A stretch of DNA of 64,000 nt from Phycisphaerae bacterium (GCA_013360585.1 JABWBH010000020.1:1-64000); one strand, 5' to 3'; counted from the stretch's first letter, positions 1 through 8,899 are shown. Translations and numbers: made by a program. The notes: generated by a model not told the origin, from the sequence alone.

Positions 1-381
1 GCCGTTGTCGGCGTAGATGGCCACGAACGAGCCGTTCGCCGGCGCGGCGTTGCCCAGGAAGCCGACGTAGTCGCGGATCATGTCGCCGAGGCAGCAATCT
101 GACTCGAACGTCACGTCATCCACGCACTGCAGGTCATAGATCGCGCCGAACGCGCCGAGACCCGACCACGCGTCACCGTTACCGTTGACGTAGGCCTGGT
201 TGTCGGTGATGTCGAGGCGATTGTAGATCTCATCGCCCGGGTTGAGCTGCTCGGTCGGGATGTTGATCGTCCCGAGCACCTTGCCGCCCTGCGCCGGACC
301 GATCTGCGCCGGCGACGGCGTGTCGGCGAACGCGCCGACGCACAGAGAAAGAGCCAAAACAGCAGACAGGAGAGTTCTCAT
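1..381 (-). CDS. Exported hypothetical protein, C-terminus outside window
   Basis: The reading frame is open from an ATG at 381 to the window edge (127 codons, no stop), so the C-terminus is missing. A strong ribosome binding site (GAGGAGG) lies 8 bases upstream of the ATG and fixes the start. The N-terminus (MRTLLSAVLALSLCVGAFA) is a typical Sec signal peptide, followed by a Pro/Gly-rich stretch and an Asp/Asn-rich region with a Cys-Cys pair (ESDCCLGDM). I recognise no domain. Composition resembles the exported beta-rich proteins elsewhere in the window. Function is unknown. Confidence 0.75.
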   Translation of the reverse strand, partial: MRTLLSAVLALSLCVGAFADTPSPAQIGPAQGGKVLGTINIPTEQLNPGDEIYNRLDITDNQAYVNGNGDAWSGLGAFGAIYDLQCVDDVTFESDCCLGDMIRDYVGFLGNAAPANGSFVAIYADNG

Positions 382-899
382 GCCGAAATCCTCCTCAAAA
401 GAAAAAAAGAACCCCAAAAAACGCCAGACTACCGAAACCGGTTCTGAACGAACCGAACGAAAGGACATCGCTTGCCAACCTCTTCCCGAAAACGCCGAGC
501 GGGTCGTCTCCCCGTACTCCCCTCGCCCGCACGGCAGCGGTGATATGAATTGCTTCCCCTTCCTCACCGCTCGTTGGTGAAGTTACACGGATCGCCCCCC
601 TGAAGTCAAGCGCTTTCCCGATGAAAAGTTTCCCAGATCACGATTATTCACCTGCACGTCCCATAAGAGAAAGAATACGCCCATTCAATCTGAATTAATC
701 ACGGAACAGCCTTGGCATCGGTTCCTCCTCATCTTCAGATCCCACGTCCTGATACCCTCGACGTTGCAAAATCTTCGAGCCGGCTCATCGCAGGTTTACC
801 CCTGCGCCCTTGTCCGTAGAATGCCTGAAGCGCCTAAGTCCGCTCCCGGTTTCATGCCGGGACTCGCGACCGCGCCAGTTCAGAACCAGGGAGACCCAC
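382..899. other. 518-base intergenic region
   Basis: Divergent promoter region between the exported protein (leftward) and the DUF1844 gene (rightward). Short open frames here lack ribosome binding sites and coding-like composition. A weak leftward promoter candidate (TTGACT, 18 bases, TAACTT on the minus strand, 609 to 581) is visible but not convincing. I see no RNA gene. Confidence 0.5.
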
Positions 900-1328
900 G
901 TGCCCGATCAACCGGACCAGAAACTCATCATCGACTCCGACTGGAAAGCCGAGGCTCAACGGGAGAAGGAACGCCTCGCCGAGGCGGAGCGCAAGACCTC
1001 GCAATCCGGCGGTGGGGCGCACGAACCACGCTTCGCCGACCTGCTCAATCTTCTGGTCATGCAGGTGATGGCTTCGCTGGGCGGGATGGTCGGTCCCGGG
1101 GGACAGGCAATGCCGCCGGACCTCGCCGCCGCGCGCTATTTCATCGACCTGGTCGAGTATCTGGGCCGCAAGACCCAGGGCAACCTCTCCCCGGAGGAAA
1201 AGAACCTTCTGGATCAGGTGCTCTACGAGCTTCGGATGGAGTTCGTGCGCCTGACCGGGATGATGGCGCCGGCGGCGACGGCGCCGCAGGGCGCCGCGAA
1301 ACCGGGCGGATTCGCTGCCGATCGCTGA
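900..1328 (+). CDS. DUF1844 family protein
   Basis: A 142-residue soluble protein. The N-terminus is Lys/Glu/Arg-rich and helical (residues 8-38). The DUF1844 core follows: FADLLNLLVMQVMASLGGM, then a helical pair around ARYFIDLVEYLGRKTQGNLS and EEKNLLDQVLYELRMEFV, and an Ala/Pro-rich tail. The GTG at 900 was chosen because it has a GGGAGA site just upstream and because the residues before it (from a possible ATG at 810) look non-homologous. Members of this family are uncharacterised and common in Planctomycetota and Acidobacteria. The next gene, 62 bases on, is a rhomboid protein on the same strand, so they may be co-transcribed. Biochemical function is unknown. Confidence 0.8.
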   Translation: MPDQPDQKLIIDSDWKAEAQREKERLAEAERKTSQSGGGAHEPRFADLLNLLVMQVMASLGGMVGPGGQAMPPDLAAARYFIDLVEYLGRKTQGNLSPEEKNLLDQVLYELRMEFVRLTGMMAPAATAPQGAAKPGGFAADR

Positions 1329-1390
1329 ACCTCCGCACAATACGGGCGCGGCGGACCCGCCCCTCGCGCCGGTGACCGGGCGTCGCATTC

Positions 1391-2611
1391 ATGCCGCTGA
1401 TACCGATCCGAACCGAGTCGCCCGTCAAGCGCAAACCGTGGGCCAACATCGCCCTGATCGCGCTGAACGCCTTCGTGTTCGCCGTGCATGTCCTGCCGCT
1501 GGGGGGATGGACCGACCGCGTCGAGCGCGCCATGGCGCTTCAGACGCTCGCCCCCGCGACCTATCAGTTTCTCACTTATCAATTCGCCCACGCCAACCTG
1601 ACGCATCTGCTCGGCAATCTGGTATTCCTCTGGGTCTTCGGCAACAGCGTCAACGGAAAACTCGGACACGGACCGTATGTCCTGTTTTATCTGGCCGGCG
1701 GAGTGTTTGCCGCGTTGGGTTACGCTTTCCTCGACGATCAGGGAACCGTGCTGATCGGCGCCTCCGGAGCGATCGCCGCGGTGACCACGGCCTACCTCGT
1801 GCTGTTTCCGCGCAGTCACGTGCTCATCCTGTCGCTGGTGGTCCTGATCGGCGTGTTCCGCATCCCGGCGATGATCCTGATCCTGGTCAAGATCATCCTC
1901 TGGGACAACGTCGTCGCGCAGTGGCTGGACCCGGATACGAGGGTTGCGCATGAGGCGCACCTGGCGGGGTATCTTTTCGGATTCGTCGCCGGGCTGGCGC
2001 TGCTGGCGGCGCGGGCCGTGGCTCGGGATCATTACGATCTGCTGTCGTTGTGGGATCGCGCGCACCGGCGGTTCGTCTGGCGCAAGGCCGTCGCGGAGTT
2101 CTCCGCTCCGCAGCGGGGGCTGGACGGTCGGATCATCCCCAAGGCCGTCGCCCACGCGCGATCCCCCGAGGCATCGGCCGCGCTGGACCGGATCGCCGAG
2201 GTTCGCGAACGCATCCGGGAGAAACTGGCGTCGGGTGACGTGACGGGCGCTTGTGACGCGCATCAGAGGCTCGTGTCGATCGACCCGCAGCAATGCCTGT
2301 CCGAGCGCGAGCAGCTTCTGATCGCGCGAGGCTACTACGCCCAGGGGCGGATGGCGCAGGCCGTCGCGGCCTTCGAGCGCTTCCTCGCCACCTATCGCGA
2401 CTCCTCCGAAGCGCCGGGCGTGGCGCTCCTGCTGGGGATCATCCAGGCTCGTGATCTGGCGAACTGGACGGCGGCGCGGAACCTCCTGTCGGCGTGGGCC
2501 GAGCGCATGCCCGACGCCGCCCGCGAAGCCCAGCTCCGGACCTGGCTCACCGAAGCCCGCCGCCGCCTCAACGACCCGGACGACGCCCACCCCTCGGCCC
2601 CGCGCCCGTAA
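1391..2611 (+). CDS. Rhomboid family intramembrane serine protease with C-terminal TPR-like domain
   Basis: A 406-residue protein. Residues 18-215 form the six-helix rhomboid domain: an HxxxN motif in NLTHLLGN (His72, Asn76), the catalytic serine in GASGAI (Ser125) and the catalytic histidine in the last helix (HEAHLAGYLFGF, His190). Rhomboids cleave substrate transmembrane helices within the membrane. After the membrane domain comes a ~170-residue soluble tail with helical pairs resembling tetratricopeptide repeats (for example ARGYYAQGRMAQAVAAFERF), perhaps for substrate or partner binding. It sits directly downstream of DUF1844. Rhomboid relatives act as sorting proteases for some C-terminal signals (GlyGly-CTERM, MYXO-CTERM), but nothing here ties this one to such substrates. 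Confidence 0.9.
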   Translation: MPLIPIRTESPVKRKPWANIALIALNAFVFAVHVLPLGGWTDRVERAMALQTLAPATYQFLTYQFAHANLTHLLGNLVFLWVFGNSVNGKLGHGPYVLFYLAGGVFAALGYAFLDDQGTVLIGASGAIAAVTTAYLVLFPRSHVLILSLVVLIGVFRIPAMILILVKIILWDNVVAQWLDPDTRVAHEAHLAGYLFGFVAGLALLAARAVARDHYDLLSLWDRAHRRFVWRKAVAEFSAPQRGLDGRIIPKAVAHARSPEASAALDRIAEVRERIREKLASGDVTGACDAHQRLVSIDPQQCLSEREQLLIARGYYAQGRMAQAVAAFERFLATYRDSSEAPGVALLLGIIQARDLANWTAARNLLSAWAERMPDAAREAQLRTWLTEARRRLNDPDDAHPSAPRP

Positions 2612-2778
2612 TCAAGGTTGATCGCCTTGAGCATCGGATGAGCCTTCCGGAACCGCCGCCGCTCCGCAGACGCCGGCGATCCGAAGACCTTCCGCCTCTG
2701 CCTCTCTGTGCCGCTGCGGATCATGCGGCGCCGGTACGATCGGCTCAACAACCCGCTGGATTGCGCATCCGCAGCGTC

Positions 2779-4179
2779 TCAGCCGGACTGGGGCGCCTTC
2801 GTCGCCTCTTTTCGAGCCTTGATCGCCTCGTGCGCGAGTTGGGCGGCACGTTCCAAGGCCTCGTCGGCGGACGTCGCCACATCCGGTTGGACACCGCTCT
2901 CTTCCCAGTTCGTCCCGGTGATCGGGTTCCTGGCCCGCATGAACGGAACGCCCACCACGACGCGGTCGCTGACGCGCACGCCGCGCACCGGATGAGCCCC
3001 GCCGCCGGTTTTTTCGCCGACCACCGTGCCGCGCTTGAGGTTCTGGAGGTTGTAACTGAACTCCTCCGCGCCGGAGAACGTGTATGCGCTGGTCAGGATG
3101 AACACGGGCAGACCCGGCGCCAACCTCCGACCCGGCACTGATTCCAGCGTTCGGAACTCCTCCACGACCCTGCCTGACCGGTCCACCATGTCGTTCAGGT
3201 GCGTCGGGGCGTCGAACAGGTAACTGGTGATAAACCGGATGGACTCAGGGTCGCCGCCGCCGTTATGCCGCAGGTCGAAGATGAGCGCGTCGCAATGCTC
3301 GAGAAACCCCAGCGCCGCCGTCGCCGTCCTGAAAGCCTGCTCCGACTTCACGAAGGCGTCGAACCGGAGGTACCCGATGTTCCCCGGGAGAATCTCGACC
3401 TTGCGGAAGCCGGAGTTGTCGCCCGCGATCTCATCGACGCCGGGTCCGTCGCCGCGGTTGGCGGCGCGCGGTTCCGGTCGGACGCCCAGATGGCGATCGT
3501 TGTTGACGGCGCGGAGGTCGTCCGTGAGCTGCCGGCAAAGCGAGGCGTCATCCTTGAGGGCGTCGTACGCGCCGGACTTCAGCTTCGCGCGGACGGCCTC
3601 GGCCATCTTCACCCCGATCTCGGGATAGACGTAGTGATCGCTGACGGCGCGGGCGACGGCCTCGACGAGTTCTTCCCGCGTCGCCTCGGACAGGGGCGCC
3701 GCCGGTCCGGAAGGGGCCGGTCCGAGCGAGATCCGGATTCCGTCGAGCTTGCGGTCCTGTGCGGTGTCAAAGAGGAACTGCAATTCGACGGCGTCGCCGC
3801 GTTCATTGGTCGTTACGATCGTGACGGCGTCGTCGTCGGCGCTGGACACCTCGGTGAGCGTCAGCTTGCCCATCCGATCCCGGATTTCGCGCGCCCGGCG
3901 TACGCGTTCATCCATCGGAACCTCGCTGAGGCGCTTCGCCGAGCGGTGCTTCAATTCGAACGCCTCGACGCGCGGGGGCGTCGGGTCCGCGATCATGTCG
4001 AGAAAAGCCCGCACACAACGTCCCTGATTCGTGTCCGGCAGGGCCGTCTTGCCTCCGGGGGCGTCCTGCGGCGCCGCCTCCGGAGTTGTCACCGGCACGG
4101 GAGTCGCGCCGGTCGCCGGCGCCGTCAGCCCGGCCACCCACGCGAAAACAACGGACGTGAGATTCAACCTGACCCGCAT
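2779..4179 (-). CDS. S41 family (IRBP/tricorn-like) secreted peptidase
   Basis: A 466-residue protein with an N-terminal signal peptide (residues 1-24) and a Pro/Ala-rich linker. The S41 domain (about 165-455) shows IGYLRFDAF, DALIFDLRHNGGG and the nucleophile region TSAYTFSGAEEF (Ser369), then VVGEKTGGGAHP. The lysine found in Prc/CtpA-type members aligns with a glycine, as is usual in the IRBP-like branch. It probably hydrolyses peptides outside the cytoplasm. The start is fixed by AAAGGAGGA 6 bases before the ATG. It is transcribed away from a PadR regulator, and a perfect palindrome sits at its probable transcription start, so PadR repression is likely. The C-terminus (about 450-466) is Lys/Ala-rich. 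Confidence 0.9.
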   Translation of the reverse strand: MRVRLNLTSVVFAWVAGLTAPATGATPVPVTTPEAAPQDAPGGKTALPDTNQGRCVRAFLDMIADPTPPRVEAFELKHRSAKRLSEVPMDERVRRAREIRDRMGKLTLTEVSSADDDAVTIVTTNERGDAVELQFLFDTAQDRKLDGIRISLGPAPSGPAAPLSEATREELVEAVARAVSDHYVYPEIGVKMAEAVRAKLKSGAYDALKDDASLCRQLTDDLRAVNNDRHLGVRPEPRAANRGDGPGVDEIAGDNSGFRKVEILPGNIGYLRFDAFVKSEQAFRTATAALGFLEHCDALIFDLRHNGGGDPESIRFITSYLFDAPTHLNDMVDRSGRVVEEFRTLESVPGRRLAPGLPVFILTSAYTFSGAEEFSYNLQNLKRGTVVGEKTGGGAHPVRGVRVSDRVVVGVPFMRARNPITGTNWEESGVQPDVATSADEALERAAQLAHEAIKARKEATKAPQSG

Positions 4180-4194
4180 ACGCGTCCTCCTTTG

Positions 4195-4213
4195 ATAGTA
4201 CGATTCGTACTAT
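4195..4213. promoter_or_regulatory. Palindromic operator between the S41 peptidase and padR-like genes
   Basis: ATAGTACGATTCGTACTAT is a perfect inverted repeat with 9-base arms around one central T. It lies 15 bases upstream of the S41 start codon, overlapping that gene's ribosome-binding leader and a leftward -10-like TATATAGT. It also fills the spacer of a rightward -35/-10-like pair (TTGATA at 4192, 17 bases, TATGAC at 4215). Position and symmetry fit an operator for the divergent PadR repressor; this is inference. Confidence 0.7.
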
Positions 4214-4372
4214 ATATGACGCCCGCCGCCGCCGCCGCCTGTCAGGCGCGCCGTCGGAACCCGGCGCCCGGGGAAGGAGGCGCTGGCGGGACTGGTTTCC
4301 CGCCGTTTCGGCGGCTAACGTGGCGCCGGGGGTTCGTCCGGCGGGCGCCCCCCCGCAACGGAGCGGTCCGGC

Positions 4373-4915
4373 ATGAGCAAGCGTGGTTCAAGCGAGCTGG
4401 AGTGTTTCGTGCTCGGACTGGTCTGGCAGCTCGGTCCGATCAGCGCGTACGACGTTCGCGCGCATATGCGCCGGTCGCCGTCGACGCAGTGGAGCGGCAG
4501 CGCCGGGGCGATCTACCCCTTGATGAGCCGTCTGCATCGCCGTCACTGGCTTGCCGCAACACGGGAAAGCGTCGGGCGGCGGAGGCGAACGCGGTATCGG
4601 ATCACGGCCGCGGGACGCCGCGCGCTGAGGGCGTGGATCGGTCCGCCGTTTTCGCCCGACGTGATGACCGTCTCCTACGACCCGCTTCGATCCCGGGCCC
4701 GCTTCCTCGGGGCGCTTTCGCCGCGTGAACGCCAGCGATGGATCCAAGGCGCCGAGGCGGCGCTGCACCACATCGAAGCCCTGATCCGAACCTGGCATGA
4801 CGAGCACGCCCGGGGTTCGGATGGGTTCCGCGCTCTGCTCACGATCCACGGTCAACTCGAAACCCGCGCTCGACGCGCCTGGCTGCGCCGCGTGGCGGAG
4901 TTCGTCGCGTCTTAA
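4373..4915 (+). CDS. PadR family transcriptional regulator
   Basis: A 180-residue protein. The N-terminal winged helix spans residues 5-85: ELECFVLGLVWQLGPISAYDVR, a serine-rich turn, AGAIYPLMSRLHRRHWLA (recognition helix) and a basic wing (GRRRRTRYRITAAGRRAL). The C-terminal half is a PadR-like helical dimerisation domain. PadR proteins are usually repressors of adjacent or divergent operons, relieved by small ligands. It is divergent from the S41 peptidase gene with the 19-base palindrome between them. The leader of ~150 bases is long. The ligand cannot be read from the sequence. Confidence 0.88.
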   Translation: MSKRGSSELECFVLGLVWQLGPISAYDVRAHMRRSPSTQWSGSAGAIYPLMSRLHRRHWLAATRESVGRRRRTRYRITAAGRRALRAWIGPPFSPDVMTVSYDPLRSRARFLGALSPRERQRWIQGAEAALHHIEALIRTWHDEHARGSDGFRALLTIHGQLETRARRAWLRRVAEFVAS

Positions 4916-5739
4916 GGCTGGTTCAACAATCAAACCGCGCCCGCGGACGATCGTTTTCCCCTCTGCCCTTGAGGCAGTGAACTGACGTCCGAAGCGGAGT
5001 ACGTCTGAATGTTCATCGCATTCAAATCCCGGCGCCGAGGGCGGCTCCGTCCGTGCCGACCGGACATCCGCGATCCGAATCAGGCGACGAGCCTGCATGC
5101 ATGATGCGCCGACGACCCCGCCGAAGTTTGCCTCACCTGCGACGCTCCACGAACCCACCCTTCCTAACTCTTCGCTCGCCTGCGGCGAGTCTTTCGTGAT
5201 GGGCATGCTGCGCCTGCAGTTGTTTCAAGAAACCCGGCGATGGTTTGTACGATGAGGTCGTGAACGCCGGGGGTTTTGACCCGATGCCGAACCCGGATCA
5301 CCTGCAACTTGGTTGATCTGCCCCGGCGGCGACAAGTAAGCATTGCTTTGAGGATTGAATCGACGCTGCTGGTGAAGTCTTCCCAGGCGGCGCTATCGAG
5401 AGTATCCACGTATTCGTCAAGATTTGACGCCGCGTTTTCGACTCCGGAGAAGCCACCTGCAGCGCAACGGGCGGCGGATCGTAAACTGGTTGAGCGGAAC
5501 CGTTGGGGAGCTGAACTGGCGATACCCGTCGCCTTCAGCTAGAATCCACAGCCCGAGAGACGCCGCTGCCACGAAGAGCGGCGGTTTCGCGGCAGCCGGT
5601 GGCGCGGATTCGTTCGAGCGTTGCCAGGGACGCGACCGATGTGAGATAGAGGGAAAGTCCCTCGGTTACTGGTCAGCGGCGTGCAAGGGACGATCGAGCG
5701 TACAAAGCGGCGGTCAAGTGCTCCGGGAGTGTTCCGCAA
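4916..5739. other. 824-base region without a confident gene
   Basis: The stretch between the PadR gene and the DUF1571 gene contains only one marginal minus-strand reading frame (5164-5409). A short GAGGG/CCCTC hairpin lies near 5647-5661 but lacks a T-tract. Composition drifts from clearly coding to mixed, suggesting decayed sequence. I see no tRNA, rRNA or mobile element. Confidence 0.4.
5164..5409 (-). CDS. Possible small hypothetical protein or gene remnant
   Basis: An 81-codon frame from GTG at 5409 that stays open further upstream without an ATG or a ribosome binding site. The product begins with a plausible amphipathic segment (WEDFTSSVDSILKAML), then becomes basic, ending in an Arg/Lys cluster. 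I recognise no family. It may be the 3' remnant of a decayed gene or simply a chance frame in GC-rich DNA. Confidence 0.22.
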   Translation of the reverse strand: MDTLDSAAWEDFTSSVDSILKAMLTCRRRGRSTKLQVIRVRHRVKTPGVHDLIVQTIAGFLETTAGAACPSRKTRRRRAKS

Positions 5740-6624
5740 TTGCGAAGAATCAGACGACGTCCGGTGCTCGCCCGGCTTCTGCTGCGCGTCGGCCAGGCGC
5801 TGCCGATCCTGTGCCTTGGCGGGGTCATTCAGTGTCGTCAGGCGCCGCGCTCGCTGAATCTGATCACGGCGCCGTCGGACAGCGGCGTGTCGGAGACGGT
5901 CTCGCCGGAAACGCTGTCGCTGATCAACCTTGCGGCGGACGATCCGCTCGGGTTTCTTCGCTTCTGCCGTGAGTCATGCGCGAAGAACGTCCGCGCCTAC
6001 CGATGCATTTTCCTGAAGCAGGAGCGGATCCGCGGAGTCCTGGGCGCGGAGCAGGAGATTGAAGTCGTCTTCCGCGAGGAGCCTTTCAGCGTCCACATGA
6101 AGTGGCTGCGAAACCCCGGCGGGGCCGAGGAGGCGGTTTACGTCGCCGGCGAACTGCGCGACGAGGAAGGCCGGGAGCTGGGCCGGTTCAAGCCGGCGGG
6201 GGTCATCGGGCTTCTCGTGGACGAGGTGACGCTTCCGATCGAGGGAGAAGAGGCGCGGAAGGACTCGCGGCGCACGCTCAATCAATTCGGGTTTCGCAAC
6301 ACCCTGGACCTGATCGTCAAGTACTGCGACGCGGCCCTGACGTCGCCGGAGTATTCCCTGAAGTTCACCGGAGTCGGGAAGATCGGCGGTCGGTCCACGC
6401 TGACGTTCGAGCGGAGGCTTCCGTATTCGGGAGAGGACGGCGCGTACCCGGACCGCCTGCTGACGGTGCATATCGACCAGGAGTGGCTGGTGCCCCTCGG
6501 TTGCTTCGCCTACGCGGACGACCTCAAGGAACGTTTGCTCGGCAGCTACGTGTTCACGGACGTGGAGCTGAATCCGAAGGGCGCGTGGCCCGCCGCGGAT
6601 CGGCTCGCCGTCAGCGATCCTTGA
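5740..6624 (+). CDS. DUF1571 domain exported protein
   Basis: A 294-residue protein starting at TTG (no better in-frame start nearby). The N-terminus is highly basic, then a hydrophobic segment (LPILCLGGVIQC) that could be a signal peptide or a non-canonical lipobox. The body from ~residue 55 matches the planctomycete DUF1571 pattern: a short helix (FLRFCRESCAKNVRAYRCIFLKQ), EIEVVFREEPFSVHMKWL and a beta-rich second half with HIDQEWLVPLGCFAYAD. DUF1571 resembles LolA/LppX-type half-barrels, so lipid or lipoprotein handling in the periplasm is possible but unproven. It is not in an obvious operon. Confidence 0.75.
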   Translation: MRRIRRRPVLARLLLRVGQALPILCLGGVIQCRQAPRSLNLITAPSDSGVSETVSPETLSLINLAADDPLGFLRFCRESCAKNVRAYRCIFLKQERIRGVLGAEQEIEVVFREEPFSVHMKWLRNPGGAEEAVYVAGELRDEEGRELGRFKPAGVIGLLVDEVTLPIEGEEARKDSRRTLNQFGFRNTLDLIVKYCDAALTSPEYSLKFTGVGKIGGRSTLTFERRLPYSGEDGAYPDRLLTVHIDQEWLVPLGCFAYADDLKERLLGSYVFTDVELNPKGAWPAADRLAVSDP

Positions 6625-6748
6625 GCGTGTGCGGCCTTCCCACACCTCCGTCGGACGCACGCCCGGGTTCCCGCGTCATCGCCGCCGCCTGACGGACCGC
6701 GCCTCTCGCGTCACGGGGGGGCAACGCTTCGCGGGCATCGGTCCAGGA

Positions 6749-7201
6749 TTACAGGTCTTCCTCGTCGTCGTCGCCGAGGTCTTCCTCGTCGTCGTCGTCG
6801 TCGAAGTCGTCGAAGTCCTCGTCTTCGAAATCGTCGTCCTCGTCGTCGTCGAAGTCGTCGTCCTCTTCCTCTTCGAAGTCAAAGTCTTCTTCTTCATCGC
6901 CGGCGGCGATCGGCTCAAGGTCGCCGGCCAGCTCCGAAACGCGCCCGGCCAGGAGTTCGGACGCCTGCATCTCGAACTCCTGGGGAACGAGGATCTCGAC
7001 CAATGAACTCGGCTGCGTAGTCCGCGTGGCGCCTTCCGTCCACTCCACCGCAATCTGGGCCTCGATGCCGGATTGCGAAAGAAGCCGGACGTACCGTTCC
7101 GCTTCCCCGGCGTCCGCGGCGAAAGCGATCGACGACCAAGCCGGCGAGGAATCCGCGTCGAGATGCACCGCGCTGTTCGTTTCCTTGTCGAGTAACGCCA
7201 T
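6749..7201 (-). CDS. DUF2007-like protein with a long acidic tail
   Basis: A 150-residue protein. The second of two adjacent ATGs (7201) was chosen because GGAGG lies 7 bases before it. Residues 15-95 form a small alpha/beta domain (SSIAFAADAGEAERYVRLLSQ, AQIAVEWTEG, SSLVEILVPQEFEMQASELL) like DUF2007, a possible signal-transducing domain. The last ~50 residues are nearly all Asp/Glu with a few Phe and Gly. The tail is encoded by GAC/GAA/GAG triplets and is the most biased protein segment in the window. It could be a metal- or protein-binding mimic of nucleic acid, or a slippage expansion. Confidence 0.7.
   Translation of the reverse strand: MALLDKETNSAVHLDADSSPAWSSIAFAADAGEAERYVRLLSQSGIEAQIAVEWTEGATRTTQPSSLVEILVPQEFEMQASELLAGRVSELAGDLEPIAAGDEEEDFDFEEEEDDDFDDDEDDDFEDEDFDDFDDDDDEEDLGDDDEEDL
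6752..6900 (-). repeat. Imperfect GAC/GAA/GAG triplet tract encoding the acidic tail
   Basis: On the plus strand this reads as imperfect runs of GTC, TTC and CTC triplets. Interruptions by phenylalanine codons are frequent, so it is not a pure microsatellite, but runs of up to five identical triplets occur. Confidence 0.65.
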
Positions 7202-7544
7202 CTTCATACCTCCCAGTATCCGCCGCGCCGGGATCGGCGGGTCGCCGAATCCGGATCGGTGATTCCGCTGACTCCGCATCCGCACACACCGCATTTCCGC
7301 CGGAATCGGGCAGCAGTGTAGTAGCCGACCTTCACTGGTCAAGCGGTCTTACCGCCCTTTCCGACTCCTGCCTCGGGTGACTTACGCCGTCCTTGAAACG
7401 ACGTCAAGATTCGGTCAATATCCACCCCCGGAAGCCCGAATATATGACACGGCGGATCCGCACAGCGGGCGCAATCATCCCCGGAACCCACCGGTTTCCG
7501 GAGAGGTGTTCCCCCCGGAACCGCTACTACCGGAGTAACTGCAC
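7202..7544. other. 343-base divergent intergenic region
   Basis: Separates the acid-tailed protein (leftward) from the PH-domain protein (rightward). No coding frame, RNA gene or repeat is convincing. Promoters for both genes must lie here, but I cannot pick clear -35/-10 elements. Confidence 0.4.
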
Positions 7545-8147
7545 ATGTCCAGTTCGATGACGCAAGGCCCGCAGGGTCCGCCGCCTGAAGGCGTTCGCTC
7601 TGCTGCCGACCCGGGTGCGGCGCAGCGCGGCGGATCGGAACCCGCCGGTGAATTGCCGAAAGAAACTCCGATCTGGAGCGGACGGACGCACTGGAAATAC
7701 TTCCTTCCCGGTGTCTCGCTGTGGGTGGTGGGCATGTTGGCGGTGAGCTGGCTGCTGCTGAAGGCGTTCTCCTCGGCGGAGTCCACCTGGGTCGGGACGT
7801 TGCTGACGGTGTTGTGGCTGGGCGGCGCGGTGGTGGTCTTCGGGCGCATTGCGATCCGGATCATCGGGCAGCGTTACCGCCTCACCACGCAGCGCCTCTT
7901 CATCGAGAAGGGGATCCTGTCGCAGACGATCGATCAGACCGAACTGCTCCGGGTGGACGACGTGCGGCTGCATCGGACGGTCGTCGACCGGATGTTCGGA
8001 CTGGGGACCGTCGAGGTCATGTCCACCGACTCGACGAACCCGCGCATCCGGATCGTCGGGATTGCCGCGCCGGACACCGTGGCGGAGCACATCCGGATGA
8101 ACATGCGCGTCATGCGCAAGAAGGCGCTTTTCGTCGAGAACCTGTAA
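7545..8147 (+). CDS. Bacterial PH-domain (bPH2/DUF304) membrane protein
   Basis: A 200-residue protein. Residues 1-45 are a disordered Pro/Gly/Ala-rich cytoplasmic stretch. Two transmembrane helices follow (about 55-75 and 86-110), then the bPH2 domain: RYRLTTQRLFIEKGILSQ, IDQTELLRVDDVRLHRTVVDRMFGLGTVEV and a C-terminal helix. This is the standard architecture of the family, which occurs widely in membrane proteins of unknown role. GGAG lies 9 bases upstream of the ATG. It is 180 bases upstream of fliS on the same strand but not obviously linked. Confidence 0.82.
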   Translation: MSSSMTQGPQGPPPEGVRSAADPGAAQRGGSEPAGELPKETPIWSGRTHWKYFLPGVSLWVVGMLAVSWLLLKAFSSAESTWVGTLLTVLWLGGAVVVFGRIAIRIIGQRYRLTTQRLFIEKGILSQTIDQTELLRVDDVRLHRTVVDRMFGLGTVEVMSTDSTNPRIRIVGIAAPDTVAEHIRMNMRVMRKKALFVENL

Positions 8148-8327
8148 CCCCGTCTCGACGCCCTGTTGTGCCCCTTTCGAGCGGGGGTGAGGGTGTGCCG
8201 GGGCGAAACCCGCTTCGGGTTGCCTCCGAACCGCGGGCGCTGCGCAGAATCCGCCGGCTGCCCGATAACGACCGCCCGTCGGTCGCGCAAGTTCACCCGC
8301 GCCGGGCGCCGACCGATACTTCGGGAA

Positions 8328-8774
8328 ATGTCCACCGCGACGGTCGCAAATCCTTATCTGCGCGAGGCTGTGCTCACGGCGTCTCCCGAGCAGCTTCAGC
8401 TCATGCTCTATGACGGAGCGATCCGCTTCACGATGCAGGGACGGGAGGCGCTGCTGAAGAAGGACTTCGAGGCGGTTTACAACGCCTTGACGCGGGCGCA
8501 GAAGATCGTGCTGGAGATGCACGCCGGATTGCGCCCCGAGGTGAACCCGACGTTGTGCGAGCGCGTCGGCGCGCTGTACATGTTCGTCTATCACAAGCTG
8601 GTGGACGGTTCAGCGCACCACGACGTGCAGGCGCTGGACGACGCCCTCAAGATCCTCCGGCTGGAGCGGGAGACCTGGCAGCTTTTGTGTGACCGGGTGG
8701 CGACGGACCGCGGCGGCGATCTTGTCGCGAGCGATTCTGAACCCGAGCCCGGGACGCTGTCCGTCGAAGTCTGA
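8328..8774 (+). CDS. fliS: Flagellar export chaperone FliS
   Basis: A 148-residue protein. Recognised by the N-terminal NPYLREAVLTASPEQLQLMLYDGAIRF block (continuous helix-turn-helix of FliS) and the helical bundle up to ~residue 125, followed by an acidic tail. FliS binds the C-terminus of flagellin in the cytoplasm and prevents premature polymerisation before export. The ATG at 8328 places NPYL near residue 8, as in the family; the longer frame upstream is rejected. No flagellin or fliD is adjacent, so this is a stand-alone copy. Its presence implies a flagellated organism. Confidence 0.88.
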   Translation: MSTATVANPYLREAVLTASPEQLQLMLYDGAIRFTMQGREALLKKDFEAVYNALTRAQKIVLEMHAGLRPEVNPTLCERVGALYMFVYHKLVDGSAHHDVQALDDALKILRLERETWQLLCDRVATDRGGDLVASDSEPEPGTLSVEV

Positions 8775-8899
8775 CGCCGCCGCAATTGCGCGCCCTCTTT
8801 CCGATCATCCCGGAGATTCAGAGGCGGCGCCACGACCGATCCCCTTTCCGAAAACCGGGCGCTTCCTGACCCGCGCAGCTCGAAAAGTGACGGAAAAAG

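Noticed and set aside
5539-5739. Hairpin and short frame before the DUF1571 gene considered as an RNA gene
   Set aside because: No RNase P, SRP or 6S consensus beyond a short chance hairpin, and no promoter or terminator.
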